Shown here: piece by piece, positions 10,224 to 22,000 of the stretch
Position numbering within the stretch: position 1 is the stretch's first letter
Layout: every line of letters begins with the position of its first letter
Assembly (NCBI GenBank): GCA_947650285.1
Contig: CANTFL010000073.1
Coordinates: 62,001-126,000 of the forward strand
Reading direction: 5' to 3'
DNA length: 64,000 nt
From: Hyaloperonospora brassicae
Taxonomy: Eukaryota; Oomycota; Peronosporomycetes; Peronosporales; Peronosporaceae
Position numbers and translations under genes: made by a program
Notes under the pieces: generated by a model
What the model was told of the DNA's origin: nothing
Databases searched by the model: none
Seen by the model: only the letters and a program-made list of their open reading frames with translations

Positions 10224-10693
10224 TGTAACGGGGTGAGCTGTTACATAAAAATTGGTGCAAAAGTACCAATTTTTGAATATCATCTGTTTTGATAATATTC
10301 AATCAACATCACTCGAGAAAAGTGATGTTGTCGGAATATTACTTCTAGGGGTAATATCCGTGGAGGGGTCCACTTCTTGGTTGATGTACATGGTATATCA
10401 ACCAAATTAACCACCAATCGCTGCTGGACGCGCGCAATGGGTGGTGGAAAGAAGATCCACATAGTAGACAGTAGCTTAATATAGTTTTTTTAAGACGAAA
10501 GATGATTTAGTAAGAAAACAACTATATTGAATAACAGTTCTATTTATCCCTCAAGAAAGAGCTTTCGGGTTCTCTCTTGTCTTGGTCGCGCTTCCTCACG
10601 CCACGTGTACGTGACGTCGGGCGTACGCACCCTTGTATTGTTATCAATACAAGGCCTTGCTCAGTTATTTGAGCAAGAGCGAGCCCCGTTACA
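10224..10693 (+). repeat. 3' LTR of the gypsy element
   Basis: This 470-bp LTR is the same length as the 5' LTR. Differences are concentrated in the first 80 bases (about ten substitutions), with two more just before the terminal inverted repeat. The intervening roughly 380 bases appear identical. It ends CCCCGTTACA followed by the TAGTG duplication. Confidence 0.95.
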
Positions 10694-10698
10694 TAGTG
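10694..10698. repeat. Target site duplication, right copy (TAGTG)
   Basis: Exact copy of 2378-2382, completing the 5-bp duplication made when the gypsy element integrated. Confidence 0.93.
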
Positions 10699-12086
10699 CG
10701 CCAAGGGACATCGACCATGGCGGGCAATCGAGTTTCCAATACTTGTCAAATGTACGACGATTGTATAATAGATCCGTCCAAAAAACGTTTTTGACGAAGT
10801 TAAGCGTCTTGAGGTCATTTGTGAAGATCGGTCAGGTCTTCGACACACCGCCTCCTTACGCGAGGGTACAACGGATTGTTTGGCGTATAATCGTTGGGAT
10901 AGCGGAAGGATATATTGCGTGTCGTCGTATGCCCCCCTTTATAAAGGAGGTTCTGGATAGTCAAGAGCGCTTGCGTCTATACAGTACAATACAGACTCAA
11001 GTCGAAGGCCATCTTGTGTTGGCTTTGGGTCCAGATCGTTAAGTAGCGATTGTCAGCTAGACGACGCGGTCCATCGTTGTGGTGGTTCTTGATTTGGCGA
11101 ATCGTTCCCAGGTCAAACTGACGCAGCTTCACAAGTTTTTCAGTTTCACTGAGACCATCAATTACGACCGGGCAACAAAGTCGTTGCACTTTCACTTCTT
11201 CCCGGGAGACAGCAGATCGTCTTCGGCAAGTGCACATCCCGTTTTGTTGACGGGTTAATTCCCTATCGAACGCGTATCACCTGGAACGAGGTTCCGTCTG
11301 GGGACGCCAGCAAGGTCCGACCGGACAGACCTGGCATCAAAGATCGTAGTACCCTATCTTTCTTTATATTTGCCCGATTTAAAGAGATTAAGAAGGTTAT
11401 GGCATACCTAAAGTAAATATCCCAACGGATTTTGAAGTAAAGGATCTAGATACGTATTGCCCCAAGTCACGTACGTCAATATCATGAAAAGTCACCTTTC
11501 AAGTCTTTGGCTGTCCAACATTCTTGCAAGGGATCGTGAGGATTCTATGGTTTGGAACGCCAATCATCATTCAGCACCCGGACGCTGGACGCCGCCTTCA
11601 GCGCCGCCAGTTCGGGGAGCTCGGTCATGCGGCGGTAAGATGTGGCCACAATAATCTTCAACATCGTGGACCAGGGGGAATCGAGGTACTTGGGAGCGAC
11701 CTCTGCTCCCTGGCGGACATGGCGAAATCATTTAGTAGCGCGGCCGAGATACGCCGTATGGAAGCAAACCGGATTACGGTTTAGCAATAAGTCGAAGCTG
11801 CGTTCAGCGAGGCCTCAATACCGCTTGCGGTGCCTTATGAACGTCCCCAGCATCTTCTGAGTCGACCAGCCGGAACATGGAACGGCCTCGTTCAACTTAT
11901 ACTCCGAAGCGACGAGCTGCCTCCGGTTTAGGGCCAGTTCATCTAACGGTGGCTGAGGAACCTTATATTATTAAACCGTTGCGTGCGTCAAAATTTCTTA
12001 AAACTCAAGCGGAACCGGAGAAGGCGCGGTCGACAGTTTCACTCGGCAGATATTCGGTGTTAGGGTAGGACAAAGCTACATCCGAA

Positions 12087-12752
12087 ATGAGTGATCCTTC
12101 ACACGGTGGGATAGATCTCGAGAACAAGGCGGGCCCGCGGGGTCCCGATCTACACTTCGGACCATCTATGCGAGCTGTAGCACCAGAATCCGCAAGGTGG
12201 CGAGCGCTGACCCGTGGCAAAGCGCCTGTTTTGTCCGGACGAGTTTTGCTGACGACGAAGAGTCGGGAACGATCCATGAGCGACCGCATAATGGGTGAGC
12301 TGGCGGACAACCCTAAGTGTGCGCTTAGCATGGAACAACGCCTTGAAGGAGCACCGAGCGATATGCGCTGTCTAGTCAGACTTTTAGGATTACGCGAGTT
12401 GGTAACCTCAGCGACAGTGAATTGCATGGCGATGGCAGTGGCACAAGTCTACGTCGATACTGACATGAATGCGGACAGCGATACGATGCAACGACTCACG
12501 GCCAGCATCAAACGCGGTATCCAATTTATTGGTGACATCCACTTGGAGCATAATTATGCCCACGATTTGCGGGTCCAGACTCTACATAACGTTGAAATAG
12601 ATTGGGCATCGATGCATTCTAAGGAATTGGCAAATCAGTCTAAGCGGTTCCTACACGATTATGCCTCTTCTCCATCGGACAGAACCTTAACAATTGACGA
12701 GACGGTGTGGGGCGGGAGTGATACGCTCAGGATGGCAGCTCTCTTCCTCTAA
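12087..12752 (+). pseudogene. LINE copy 1, conserved 5' open frame (ORF1-like, unrecognised)
   Basis: A 221-residue open stretch includes LRELVTSATVNCMAMAVAQ, which is clearly related to VRELIKPATGSCIAMAVVQ at 21559-21615 in LINE copy 2. It contains no domain I can name. Position upstream of endonuclease/RT suggests ORF1 or the N-terminal part of ORF2 of the LINE. Conservation between two otherwise eroded copies supports that it was coding. Confidence 0.5.
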
Positions 12753-13161
12753 AGGGACGTCTAAGTCCTCCACGTTGGTGATGAGGAATCGGGACACCAT
12801 AGTTGCCGGAAATATTGCCCGACAGTAATGATTAAGCACAATATGGCGGTGGAGACGGTTCAGGAAATTTTCGCTGGCGCTGATGACTTGTATAGATGAA
12901 CTACAAGCAGCTAAAGCCGCTCCATCGAAGATTCTTCTATCAGTGCTCCGTTATTACGGAAACACTATTCAGCATTGCTTCACACAGCCCTGGGCATGAA
13001 GCTTCTAGATCTAACGGTCACGGCCGTAGGAGCTCTTAATTGCTCTCCTCCCTCGATTCGGTCGGGTTCATCTGCGGAGGGAAGCGCTGTACAGAAGTTA
13101 CATTGTCGAGAGATCTGGATGATCATTCGTCGGATACCGAAAAAATGGCAGTGGGAGCTCT

Positions 13162-13703
13162 ATGACAAAGGACATCATCATAAAAGACGGAGAAACTTCC
13201 AACCAATTGATTTTGTATGCATCACCGCAAGGCGCAGGATCCGCCATGGACGGCTCGCGGCCTCGCAAGCGTGGCCTAGAGCCCACCCTGGGGGAACCGG
13301 TAGCGACAGATGATACGGTCTCCAAGCGTAAATTTCAGTCCAAGCGGACCGAGGGGATCGATGGTGACGCCGGGGCGATGGTGCTGCGGCAGGAGACGGA
13401 TGGACGGATTAACAAAGATGAATGGCCGTCGATATGGCGATCCATGAGTTACGACTGGTCATCCGCGACAAAGACTTCGTTTCCGATGGCGCATGGGTCA
13501 ACACAAAGCTGGAATACGGCAGCTCAAAGGGATTCTCACAATCTTCTATATTTTTTCAGGCCTTTGCATTTACGGGGGGATTACCCAACAGTCTGAACGA
13601 TCTATTCCTGGTCCACTGGTCAGCGATTCAGCGAAAGAAGTGCCCAACGGCTGGTTTGATTTCATTTTGCAGCAGGGTACAGTCACCGGCTGATCAAGCA
13701 TAG
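13162..13703 (+). pseudogene. LINE copy 1, second ORF1-like stretch
   Basis: Two overlapping frames (13162-13596 and 13422-13703) contain a basic segment SRPRKRGLEP that could be a nuclear targeting signal, followed by an aromatic-rich part (FFQAFAFTGGLPNSLNDLF). This stretch has no counterpart in LINE copy 2, where the equivalent interval is missing. Frames are broken and the product is not recognised. Confidence 0.35.
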
Positions 13704-15599
13704 TTCAACCAGTGGGTCACAAGTGCCGCGCATCGGGCCTCTTTGACTTCATTACCTCCACTCATCGACAATGGGGATGATTGGTGTCAAATGCGAGATC
13801 TTAAACATACTATAGACAAATATAGTGTACCCTGCCATCAGCGCAACAAGGCAAGATTTAGCCGGCATCTCCTCGGCGGCAGTATCTTGGAGCAAGAGAT
13901 CGAGGCTATAACCGATGTCTATATTGATAGCTCATCGACCTCTGGAAAAATTTGAAGGCATTTGCAGCTTCTGCGGGTCAACCTTGTTTACAAGACGACT
14001 TTCTACCCAAGCGGATATCAACATATCGATTGGAACTCCATTGAACGCTTCTTCGCTACAGCTATCACGCCACCAGAGAAGCAGGGGCCTTTTTAAACCA
14101 AGGGCAGATCAACGCTCAATCTGACGACGCATTTTCGTGGGCAGGACCTTACTAGGGAGGACGAATACGGTCGCGCGGCGTTGATAGCGAACTGGTCTCG
14201 AGGTGCGAAGGTAGAACCGTCCTACATCGCGGCAGTTCTTGCGAGCGGTAAAATTGTCACGCAAAACGTTTGGAGTTTACGAAACAGGATCGACCACAGT
14301 GGATGTCGGCTTGGCGAGGTCGACCTCCTCGGGAGCAACCAATGGCGTGATATATCCAGGAGACCGACGTTTTGGAAGCAGAACAAGCCAAGACACGAAG
14401 GCTACAATGGGCGTCATCATGGGGGCAGAAATTGGATTTCAGTCTCCAGCCGTTGTCCTACTTAAGTACGGTGTCGTCGCCTGTGGGGTGGTTATTGTGC
14501 TGACCCCCAGTCTTCCTTAGCTGCCTCGTCATAAAAATGGGATCTCTGGAGTACATGGGAATTAGCGACATCTATTGACGCAATGGTTTTGTTGAATGTG
14601 TACGCCCTGACGCTGCAATCCGAATAAAGCTTTTCACTGTCGATGATCGAGGTAAACTCTGCCGCGTGCCAATGCAGTAGTACTGAAAAAATTCAATTGC
14701 GTGCAAAGGCCGTTGCTAAAACGTCGAAGCCATCTCCGATCTTGTCGTCATGAAAGTCTGGCCTTCGAAGCTTTTTTTCGATCACAACGAGTGTCCGAAT
14801 GCCAGAGTGATACGCGATCATGCATATGATGAGGAGGCCGACTTCACTGTAGATCATTTTACGTATTTAGAGGGTTCCAGAGCAAGCCGAATTTATAAAT
14901 TTTACGTTCCCTAAAGCTGGGTAGCTCGAGTTTTGTGGGGTGGCTGTGCGTGTTCCATCTTGTGTGTCGGATCATCACGAAGTAAAGCTTTACTTACGTA
15001 GGCGGCGTAAGACCTTTTCTCCTCCAGGTTGACGACCAGTAAAATACCCGATTCAGACTTCCCGGTCGGCTAGAGTCGTACAGGAACTTCTCATGGGTTA
15101 ACTGATCTAGGGGTTGGTTGAACGCGATTCTCTCGGCATATGGATACAATAGTTGAAGCGTGCAAGGGGTGCGTCGCACGAGTTCGAAAACGGGACCGGC
15201 AGCGGCGGTATCGTTACCAAACAAAACTGTTGCAGCGGGACAGGCGTCATTTCCTTACGCAACAACAGTTAATCCCCTCCAACATGGAAGAATTACTTTT
15301 AAAGCATTCGGTCCGTCTAGGAAAGCGTCTGGAATGGACTGCGGCAAGGCTTCGGTGTCTTACAAACGCGTCTCGGACCGGGAACCTGATCAGACCGTGT
15401 TCATAATCGACAATATACACGGTTCTACTTTCTCGAGACCTATGTCTATCGCGACTAAATTTTCCGTCGAGTGGTACCCGCCGCTCGGAAGAGTCCATCG
15501 CACAGAGCCTATGTCGTCTCTCACCGCTGCAATTCGGGCATTTATTACAATTCTGTCCGAGCGTCGGCTATCCTCAGCGGCCATTGACTCCGTACTGGC

Positions 15600-16810
15600 G
15601 ACATTGGCTGAGGCGAAGATTCTCCAGGCCATTGCAGGATTAGCCGACACAAAACAGCTGGACCCGATTATATATACAACGACTATTTTGAAGACACTTT
15701 GGCATTAATGTTTCCGGCTCTTCTGGCGGTGAGCAATGAGATTATACAGGGCGCGAAATTGCCACAATACTTTCTGGAGGCTTTGGTAATTCCACTACGT
15801 AAGAATGGGGATTTGGCGGATGCTTTTGACTATCGACCAATCTCTCTGCTGCGAACGAGTTATAAAATTTTCGGCAAGGTTTTGGCTACGCGTTTGCAGA
15901 TCGTTCGGCCGACATTGGTGGGAAATTCGTAACAGGGGTTCAATCGGGGCACGCAAATACATCTATTGGTCTCCATGATGATTTCCAGCTAGCTTCAGCT
16001 CAGGATAAAACGGATCGGACAGCTAGCGCAATCCGGGTCATCATATTGCTCGATTTTCGCAAGGCTTACGACACTGTGAACAGATGGTTTCTCTATGCAA
16101 TATTACGAACTTTAAATTTTGACGCCCAATTTGTCCAGCTATTGAACGCATGCACACGGGTACAACCGCTCAATTCCTCGTAAATGGAGACCAGTCGGAC
16201 CCCGTGGTCGTCCATTCCGGTATTCGCCTAGGGTGCTCGTTGGCGCCATTGTTTTTTTCTTTTGGAGGTGTAATGATTGGGTCTGGCGGTTCATCAAGCT
16301 TCTAGGCACAGTGTGATTTCTGTGCCGGGAGCTTCTGGGGTCAGGCACGATTCTTTGCCTTTTGTCGATGATTCTACTCTATTTCTTGAGCGGGCGGATC
16401 AAGTAGAGTCAGCGATGCAGTCGGTTTACGGATTTGGTGAGCTCTCAGGCCTCTACGCTCAAACGACGAAGAGTTAGTTCAATTTTTTTAACACAGCGGT
16501 GAGGCTTAAGCATTACTGTGGGATTTCAGTGTTGCAGCTAGCGGAAACGGTCCGATTCTTGGGGTACGAAATAGGAACAGATGATATGGTCAACCTTAAT
16601 TGGCCACAGCGCATTAGTAGCTCCCGGCGCAGGCTCATTACAGCTAAGACGGTGGCGGCCAGTGTGCAACATCGAGTGGTGATTCTAAATACTATTATCC
16701 TCCCGAAGATCCTCTTTACTGCGGATGTCTTCGATATTCCGGCCTGGGCGAAGAAGGAGCTGACCCAGCTGTACAAGCAATTTCTGTCGCATTATGCCTC
16801 TGATCTGTAG
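15600..16810 (+). pseudogene. LINE copy 1 reverse transcriptase, broken
   Basis: RT blocks appear in several frames. The entry block AIAGLADTKQLDP is near 15633. EALVIPLRKNGDLADAFDYRPISLL (split here for length: ALVIPLRKNGD, DYRPISLL) lies at 15780-15855, then SYKIFGKVLATRLQ. DFRKAYDTVNR is near 16053, and the catalytic box FVDDSTLF is at about 16364-16387. The thumb-like part is read at 16499-16810. This is target-primed reverse transcriptase of the non-LTR type. Stops at 15930 and several frame changes inactivate it, although the FVDD active site is intact. Confidence 0.8.
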
Positions 16811-17238
16811 GTTCGACGCCATGAAATCTCTCCTGGTCTCCTCGTTGCCCCGAAGCATGCAGGCGATGTGGGCCTAATTCCTTATGAAGTCGCTTAATAA
16901 CGCAGCGAACAAAACACGCGCTAAAATGTCTCACGCATGCTTCAGACAAGTCCTTCGCGGCTTAAAGAAGTGGTACCATACAATCTGCTCGCTTCGTCGC
17001 GGCATTAATTCTAGCGTTACATGAGAACATTGGGATCGGCCGACCACTACGACAGCGCCCTCCTCGGGATCACGTGGTGCATGATATTGAACAATAAGTC
17101 GCACCAAATTCTGCTCAGCTATCTAATGTACGTTCTCGAGATGAAGTACATTACGCAGGTCTAGTCATGGAGGCTAGTAGCTGGTGGGAAGGCCGAGAGT
17201 TGATAATACGGTATCACAAGAACTTTCCACAAGCCTTA

Positions 17239-17330
17239 GCTTCCATCGTTTCGAGTGAGCTGGTCCTCCGGCGTTTCTGAGACTGCTTCCATCGTTTCGA
17301 GTGAGCTGGCCCTCCGGCGTTTCTGAGACT
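17239..17330. repeat. Tandem duplication, 46 bp x 2
   Basis: The block beginning GCTTCCATCGTTTCGAGTG at 17239 is repeated head to tail from 17285 with one T/C difference. It lies in the decayed 3' part of LINE copy 1. Confidence 0.9.
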
Positions 17331-18745
17331 GCTTCCCTTGGCACAGCAACCCGTTGATTCTTGAAATTTTGGGCAAGCGTCATAAAGGATCCAAGTTTTC
17401 TCGCCTTTCTTCCTGCCCTCTACGCGTCTTTAACATTCACCGTACCGGACCTCGGCAGTTCGTAGTAACAATGTCTTGAGACAGCGATGGATTACCAACA
17501 CACCTTCATCCTAAATTGCGTATGTAAGCAGCCAGAATATTGCTTGCTTCCCCAAGGTTCGATGTTGGTTCCACACTGACAGCGCCGCCGATGGCATTAC
17601 GGCACCCTCCGCCACACGTCCGAGCTTACAAATGGACACGCGTACATGCAACCTTACTGGTAGGTACAAGCTCAGATAACGTCCACTCGGCAGCGCCCCG
17701 CTCGGGCTGCATCTCGGCGACGGCGGCCTCCAGTGGTTTTTATCGGGACGCTTATCAAAAAATCCTATACTATTCACCGAGCGAGGCGGTTATATGGCGG
17801 TAACGGTTTCACACGGACTTGTTTTTCTTGGCTATCCTAACCTTTATCGGCTTTCTTGAACTATGCCGGTAACCGTGGACAATAGTCAGGTCTATCGAAG
17901 TCTTCTCCGGCAGGCATTTCAGTATCATAAACGGCAGCTGTGTCCGGTATTACAGACCTAGCTCAATCATTTCGATGAGCAAACGCGCTAGGATATGTGG
18001 ATTGCTGCAGCTGCGCAACAATGGCCATCCAGGCTCTGGAAACAGGCAAACAGCCTGGCCGAGTATCAGGTGTTGACCTGTTATCGGGTCGCGACGAATT
18101 AGCTGAATATTTTTCACGATACGAGCTCCGCCGACAACAGCTGCAGAAAACTAGAGAGTCGCACGGGTTTGAAAGAGACGGTGGCCCATATATTTCGGAA
18201 CTGTCTGACTGCGCAAGCTTGGTGGCGAAAACTTATTTGACGCTAAACTGTTGAGGGAGTGGGACGATTTGGGCTGCGAATCACTTTCAGCATTGCGCCG
18301 AGCGTCAGGCGCCACCGGTGTCACAACAGCTCCGCCAGTGTTTGTAGCATCGGTTTTATGATGGTTGGAAAGAGGCAGAGGGCACTTTTCGATGTATATG
18401 GTTTATCCTATGTTCTGTATGCTAAGTACATCTCTGGACGGAGCGAGACGCAGCGGAATGACGGGCAGAGTTGACCTCTCTTTTGCGGATCGCTTTGACC
18501 TTTTGGAAATGTGGATTGAGGCAGCTGCGAGTGATCGAATTACGAAAACACAGGTCAGCGGACAAAGCGGTCGTAGGGGCCCGTTTGCACGCTTGTATCA
18601 AAATACTTTTGCATGAGACTACACGATACTCGTCTGCACTCGAAATATGCCACGAACAGTTACCTTCACCGGTACTAGTATCCTGGCTCATGACCTTTCA
18701 GACATTTTGTTCATATAAACATGTATATAAACGATCATGAAACTC

Positions 18746-19021
18746 CTCCTCCTACTTTTCGTTTGCTGAGTGAGAAGTTAAAGCTCAATATGGGTTGTTA
18801 ACACTACTGAATATTCTACTTTATTACATTTTAATTTAGAATTATAAAAATGTTCTGAAAATATTTAGTTCGTTTGGTAGACTAGCCTTCCTCTACGAGA
18901 CACCTGCTTTCCGTATATCAATGCAAGCAGTTTGTTATGTGTCAATACAAGTGCACGGTGTCCCGTTACATCTGGTACACTTCTTGCTCCGTCAAACGAC
19001 CGCATAAATTCCATGCAACAT
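18746..19021 (+). mobile_element. LTR end and leader of an older gypsy element (gypsy 2)
   Basis: The sequence ends in ATACAAGTGCACGGTG-TCCCGTTACA at 18970, resembling the LTR end of the complete gypsy element (AATACAAGG ... CCCCGTTACA). The next 50 bases (CACTTCTTGCTCCG ... CCATGCAACATGA) parallel its leader up to the gag ATG. Only about 220 bp of LTR remain because the 3' end of LINE copy 1 abuts it. The gag continues at about 24880 after LINE copy 2. Confidence 0.5.
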
Positions 19022-22000
19022 GAACTATTTGGATAAACAGGATAACATCACTCTTCTATTTGGAAAGCGCCATCCGATGGCGTTCGAATGGGAGTATATA
19101 CAGTACAGGAACAGTACGAGAACTGACTCCAGCCAGGAAGCCCAAACAATGGTCACTCAGCCGCCACTGGACCCCTCCGGGTCGAAAGGAGGCGCCCCTC
19201 TTACGCTCCAGTGATCTGAAATTTAGTTGCTGCCCAGCTAGTACTGCTTCACTTTCAGGGGATATAGTGGAAGGAAGCTACGTAGTTCAATAGGGCCGCA
19301 TTTGCAAAGCGTCCCTACCGAACCAGACGTCATCGACACTGCAGAGTGCAGTAATGGGTGTGTCGACCCATCTTTCGTACTACTAACGGTGTCCTTGCAG
19401 GCCTATGACTCGACAAACGAAGAGGTGAAGCTACCAAACTTCTGTGCCCCGGTTTCACCGCTTGATGGTGATGAGAGGGGAGACGCTTTTCCTCTAATTT
19501 ATCTAGAGCAGCAAACGATAGGACCTTCTGGCGTCTCGTGGTCGGTGGCCTCCTCCGCTTCGGTTTCATAAGGACATGTTCGACGCTATCACAGCGGGAT
19601 GAAACATTCTGTAGGAGCTAGCTACGTGGATAATTGCATTCTACGATCCGATAGGTATTCTCGGCGGAGTATACTCGGCTTCCAGCGCGGTCTGAGCTGC
19701 TTCCGATAAGGCGCAAAGAATTCCAACACTCACAGGCCCGGAGGTAGGATGTTTTCTAGTTATCTTTTGCCAAGTTTTTGTCATGATACCAGGCACTTTT
19801 ACGCACTGGAAACGACTGGCTCGAACGATCAGCAAAACCTGGTCGTCCAGAAGTAGGATCTAGGAATCATTCGCAAACTGGTGAGCCAACATAGGTGGTC
19901 ATCGGCTCCAGTCCCTAATCAGTGGGCACAAGTCGTCAGTAACAGCACGCAAACTATTGAGGGAGACCCAGCTGGACCACAAAGTCTCGTGTACGATGAC
20001 ATATGTTCAACCCCACCAAATTATCACCGGCGGAGATAGGTGCCTTTAAGGCGCTTTGCACGGCTAGGTTCAACTCAGCCAGCGCTAGCCGTTGCGGGAA
20101 GGGTCCGATGACAAATGGAGAATGATTAAGAGACATAGATACTGGCCATATTGCGTGTCGACGTATTCCATATCTTTTACGTACTGTCCTGGACAGCAAA
20201 GACCGCCTACGGTTGTATGGTACAATTCAGGCTCAGGTGGAAGGTCACCTTGTGCTGCCTATCGTACGGGGTCGAGATATTTCTATCAGTCTATGGACAA
20301 ATCGTGCGATTGCGAAATTCATCTTGATATTCACTGAGTTATCCATAGTAAATTTTCCATCAATTCACAAGCTACCCAGTCTGACTAAAACGATTGGTTA
20401 CAATCGTTGGAAGCGGACTGTCCACTATATATTTTCACCCGGGAGACGGCTACGCAGCAACAAGCGGTCCGAATCTCGTACAATTAAAGCCATTTACACT
20501 CTAAAAAATGTACATCAGGCTGTCCGGGGATCGGTTTGGCAGGACCAGCGCGAACCGGATGGTCGATCCGGTTGCTCAAGGCGGAGTACACTATCATACT
20601 GTATTATTGAAGTTGTTTAATGAGATCGGCCGGTTAGCCGCTTACTTCAAATCAAAAATTCCGACTGAAGACAGGAACACATAAACTTCATATTCTAGAA
20701 CTTCCACCGCGTAAAGGGTCACGTTTCAGCTCGGGGATGCTCAAAGTTAGCCCAGGGGGTCGTTCGCCTTGTCTGGTGCAAAACACCGATCATCGTTAAA
20801 CATTCAAATGGTCATCGTCAACATCTATGCCTACAATGCGGTACCTTAGTCTGAGATGCACGCCATTGAAGACCTCGCGAAATCATTAGGCGGACCGGAC
20901 AAATGCGCCATATGGCGGGCAATCGACTGCTTGTGCAGCAGTCGGTCAAAGCGGCGTCTTAAACTGCCGTACCATTTGCGTTATCAAGTGTCTACCGTTT
21001 CACCCTTCCTGCTGATCCGCCGGCAGCGCCCTATGAGCACCAGCATCCATTGTATACCGGGAGGGACGCGCCTCTACGTTAACTGAATCCAAACCCATTT
21101 GTGAAGCCGGGTTTGACATAAAACCGTCCAATTTTGGAAGGAGCGGTAGTGGACCCGGCCGCCTATTCAGAATCCCTCATTACGTAGCCATATTGAAGCT
21201 TTTCGCGTTCTACAAGATAATGGGGACTTCTCCTTGGAAAATGCTTCATCGGAGGATCCTACAGTAGTCTCGGCGGGCGATCGCACGGCAGATAACGTAC
21301 CTGATCGCATTGAAAAAAGGCGTTCAGTCGCTTATCATATGACCCCAGCAGAATCGTCCCGAAAAACAGACACGAGACGTCGAAGAAAGTCTTCGGTCAC
21401 AACTGGCCGTCTCTTCTAACCAAGCAGCGTCGGAAACCTGTAAACTTTGCACGACATATAAGTCAAGCGTATGGGCGCGGGACCCATCAAATTTCTTAAA
21501 GCCAAGAGATGAGGTGGAGCCAATAAATGTTGAGATGTTGATACTCATTCTCGGTGTGCGTGAATTGATTAAACCAGCGACGGGAAGTTGCATAGCAATG
21601 GCTGTCGTACAAGCAGTGGCAGATGATGAGTTAGATCACTCTCAGCAACCTCGAGCAAATAAGGCTTGTCTCGAGAGGGGCATCTTCACCACTGGAATGA
21701 TCAATTTGGAAGATCAGCTAGCGAGCAAAAAATTGGCACTAATGGCACTTTTAACGGAATAAGAAGTTCTTACCGCTATTGCAGGTCTCCACAGACACAA
21801 ATCGGCCGGTTCGAATGGTCTTTGTAACGATTTTGACAAGGAAACGCAGGCGCTTCTTGTTCCGGCACTGGTGAGCTTTAGCAACTAAATTAGAGACGTA
21901 GCTGGTCCTTCACGCTCCTTCCTCAATTATCAGATCTTAACTTTGCGAAAGAAAGACGATCCGGATATCGCGATGGTTTACAGACCTATCTACTTACTGC

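Larger units (their letters stand above)
2383..10693 (+). mobile_element. Complete Ty3/gypsy LTR retrotransposon (8.3 kb) with decayed coding region
   Basis: The element has 470-bp LTRs that begin TGTAACGGGG and end CCCCGTTACA, flanked by a TAGTG target duplication. In order it carries gag, protease, reverse transcriptase, RNase H, integrase with a C-terminal tail, and an extra antisense reading frame before the 3' LTR. The order RT-RNase H-integrase places it in Ty3/gypsy (Metaviridae-type). Only the RT segment is a long clean frame; gag, protease, RNase H, integrase and the antisense frame all carry stops or frameshifts. The LTRs nevertheless differ at only about a dozen sites. The sequence immediately inside the 5' LTR does not show a primer-binding site I recognise. 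The element sits inside LINE copy 1. Confidence 0.95.
2383..10693. repeat. Dense set of short perfect inverted repeats across the gypsy element
   Basis: Arms with stems of 9 bp or more and loops of 12 nt or fewer, found by eye: 2463-2472/2480-2489; 2536-2544/2556-2564; 2790-2799/2804-2813; 2951-2961/2966-2976 (one G-T); 3537-3545/3553-3561; 3610-3618/3629-3637; 3732-3740/3746-3754; 3993-4003/4006-4016; 5312-5320/5326-5334; 5340-5348/5354-5362; 5700-5708/5720-5728; 5834-5842/5852-5860; 5904-5914/5916-5926; 7453-7462/7469-7478; 7494-7503/7512-7521; 7802-7811/7815-7824; 8282-8292/8297-8307; 8996-9004/9007-9015; 9305-9315/9321-9331; 9587-9595/9602-9610; 10022-10031/10036-10045. Many further stems of 7-8 bp occur, e.g. 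3467-3474/3481-3488, 3827-3834/3839-3846, 9812-9819/9827-9834, and the 14-base palindromes at 5445-5458 and 7483-7496. Confidence 0.9.
10699..18745 (+). mobile_element. Non-LTR retrotransposon (LINE), copy 1, main part right of the gypsy insertion
   Basis: Decayed LINE with ORF1-like pieces, a possible endonuclease region and a clear reverse transcriptase. It is homologous to LINE copy 2: 10914-11040 matches 20150-20270, 12390-12440 matches 21560-21610, the RT matches 21780-22670, and the 3' end 18660-18745 matches 24785-24870 (shared CCTTCACCG, TCCTGGCT, TTTCAGACAT). No terminal poly-A is preserved. The 5' stump lies left of the gypsy element near 2345-2377. Stops and frameshifts occur throughout, so it is inactive. 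It ends against LTR-like sequence of an older gypsy element. Confidence 0.8.

Noticed and set aside
10540..10848. Minus-strand frame across the 3' LTR edge
   Set aside because: Spans the LTR/host junction, so it cannot be an ancestral gene.
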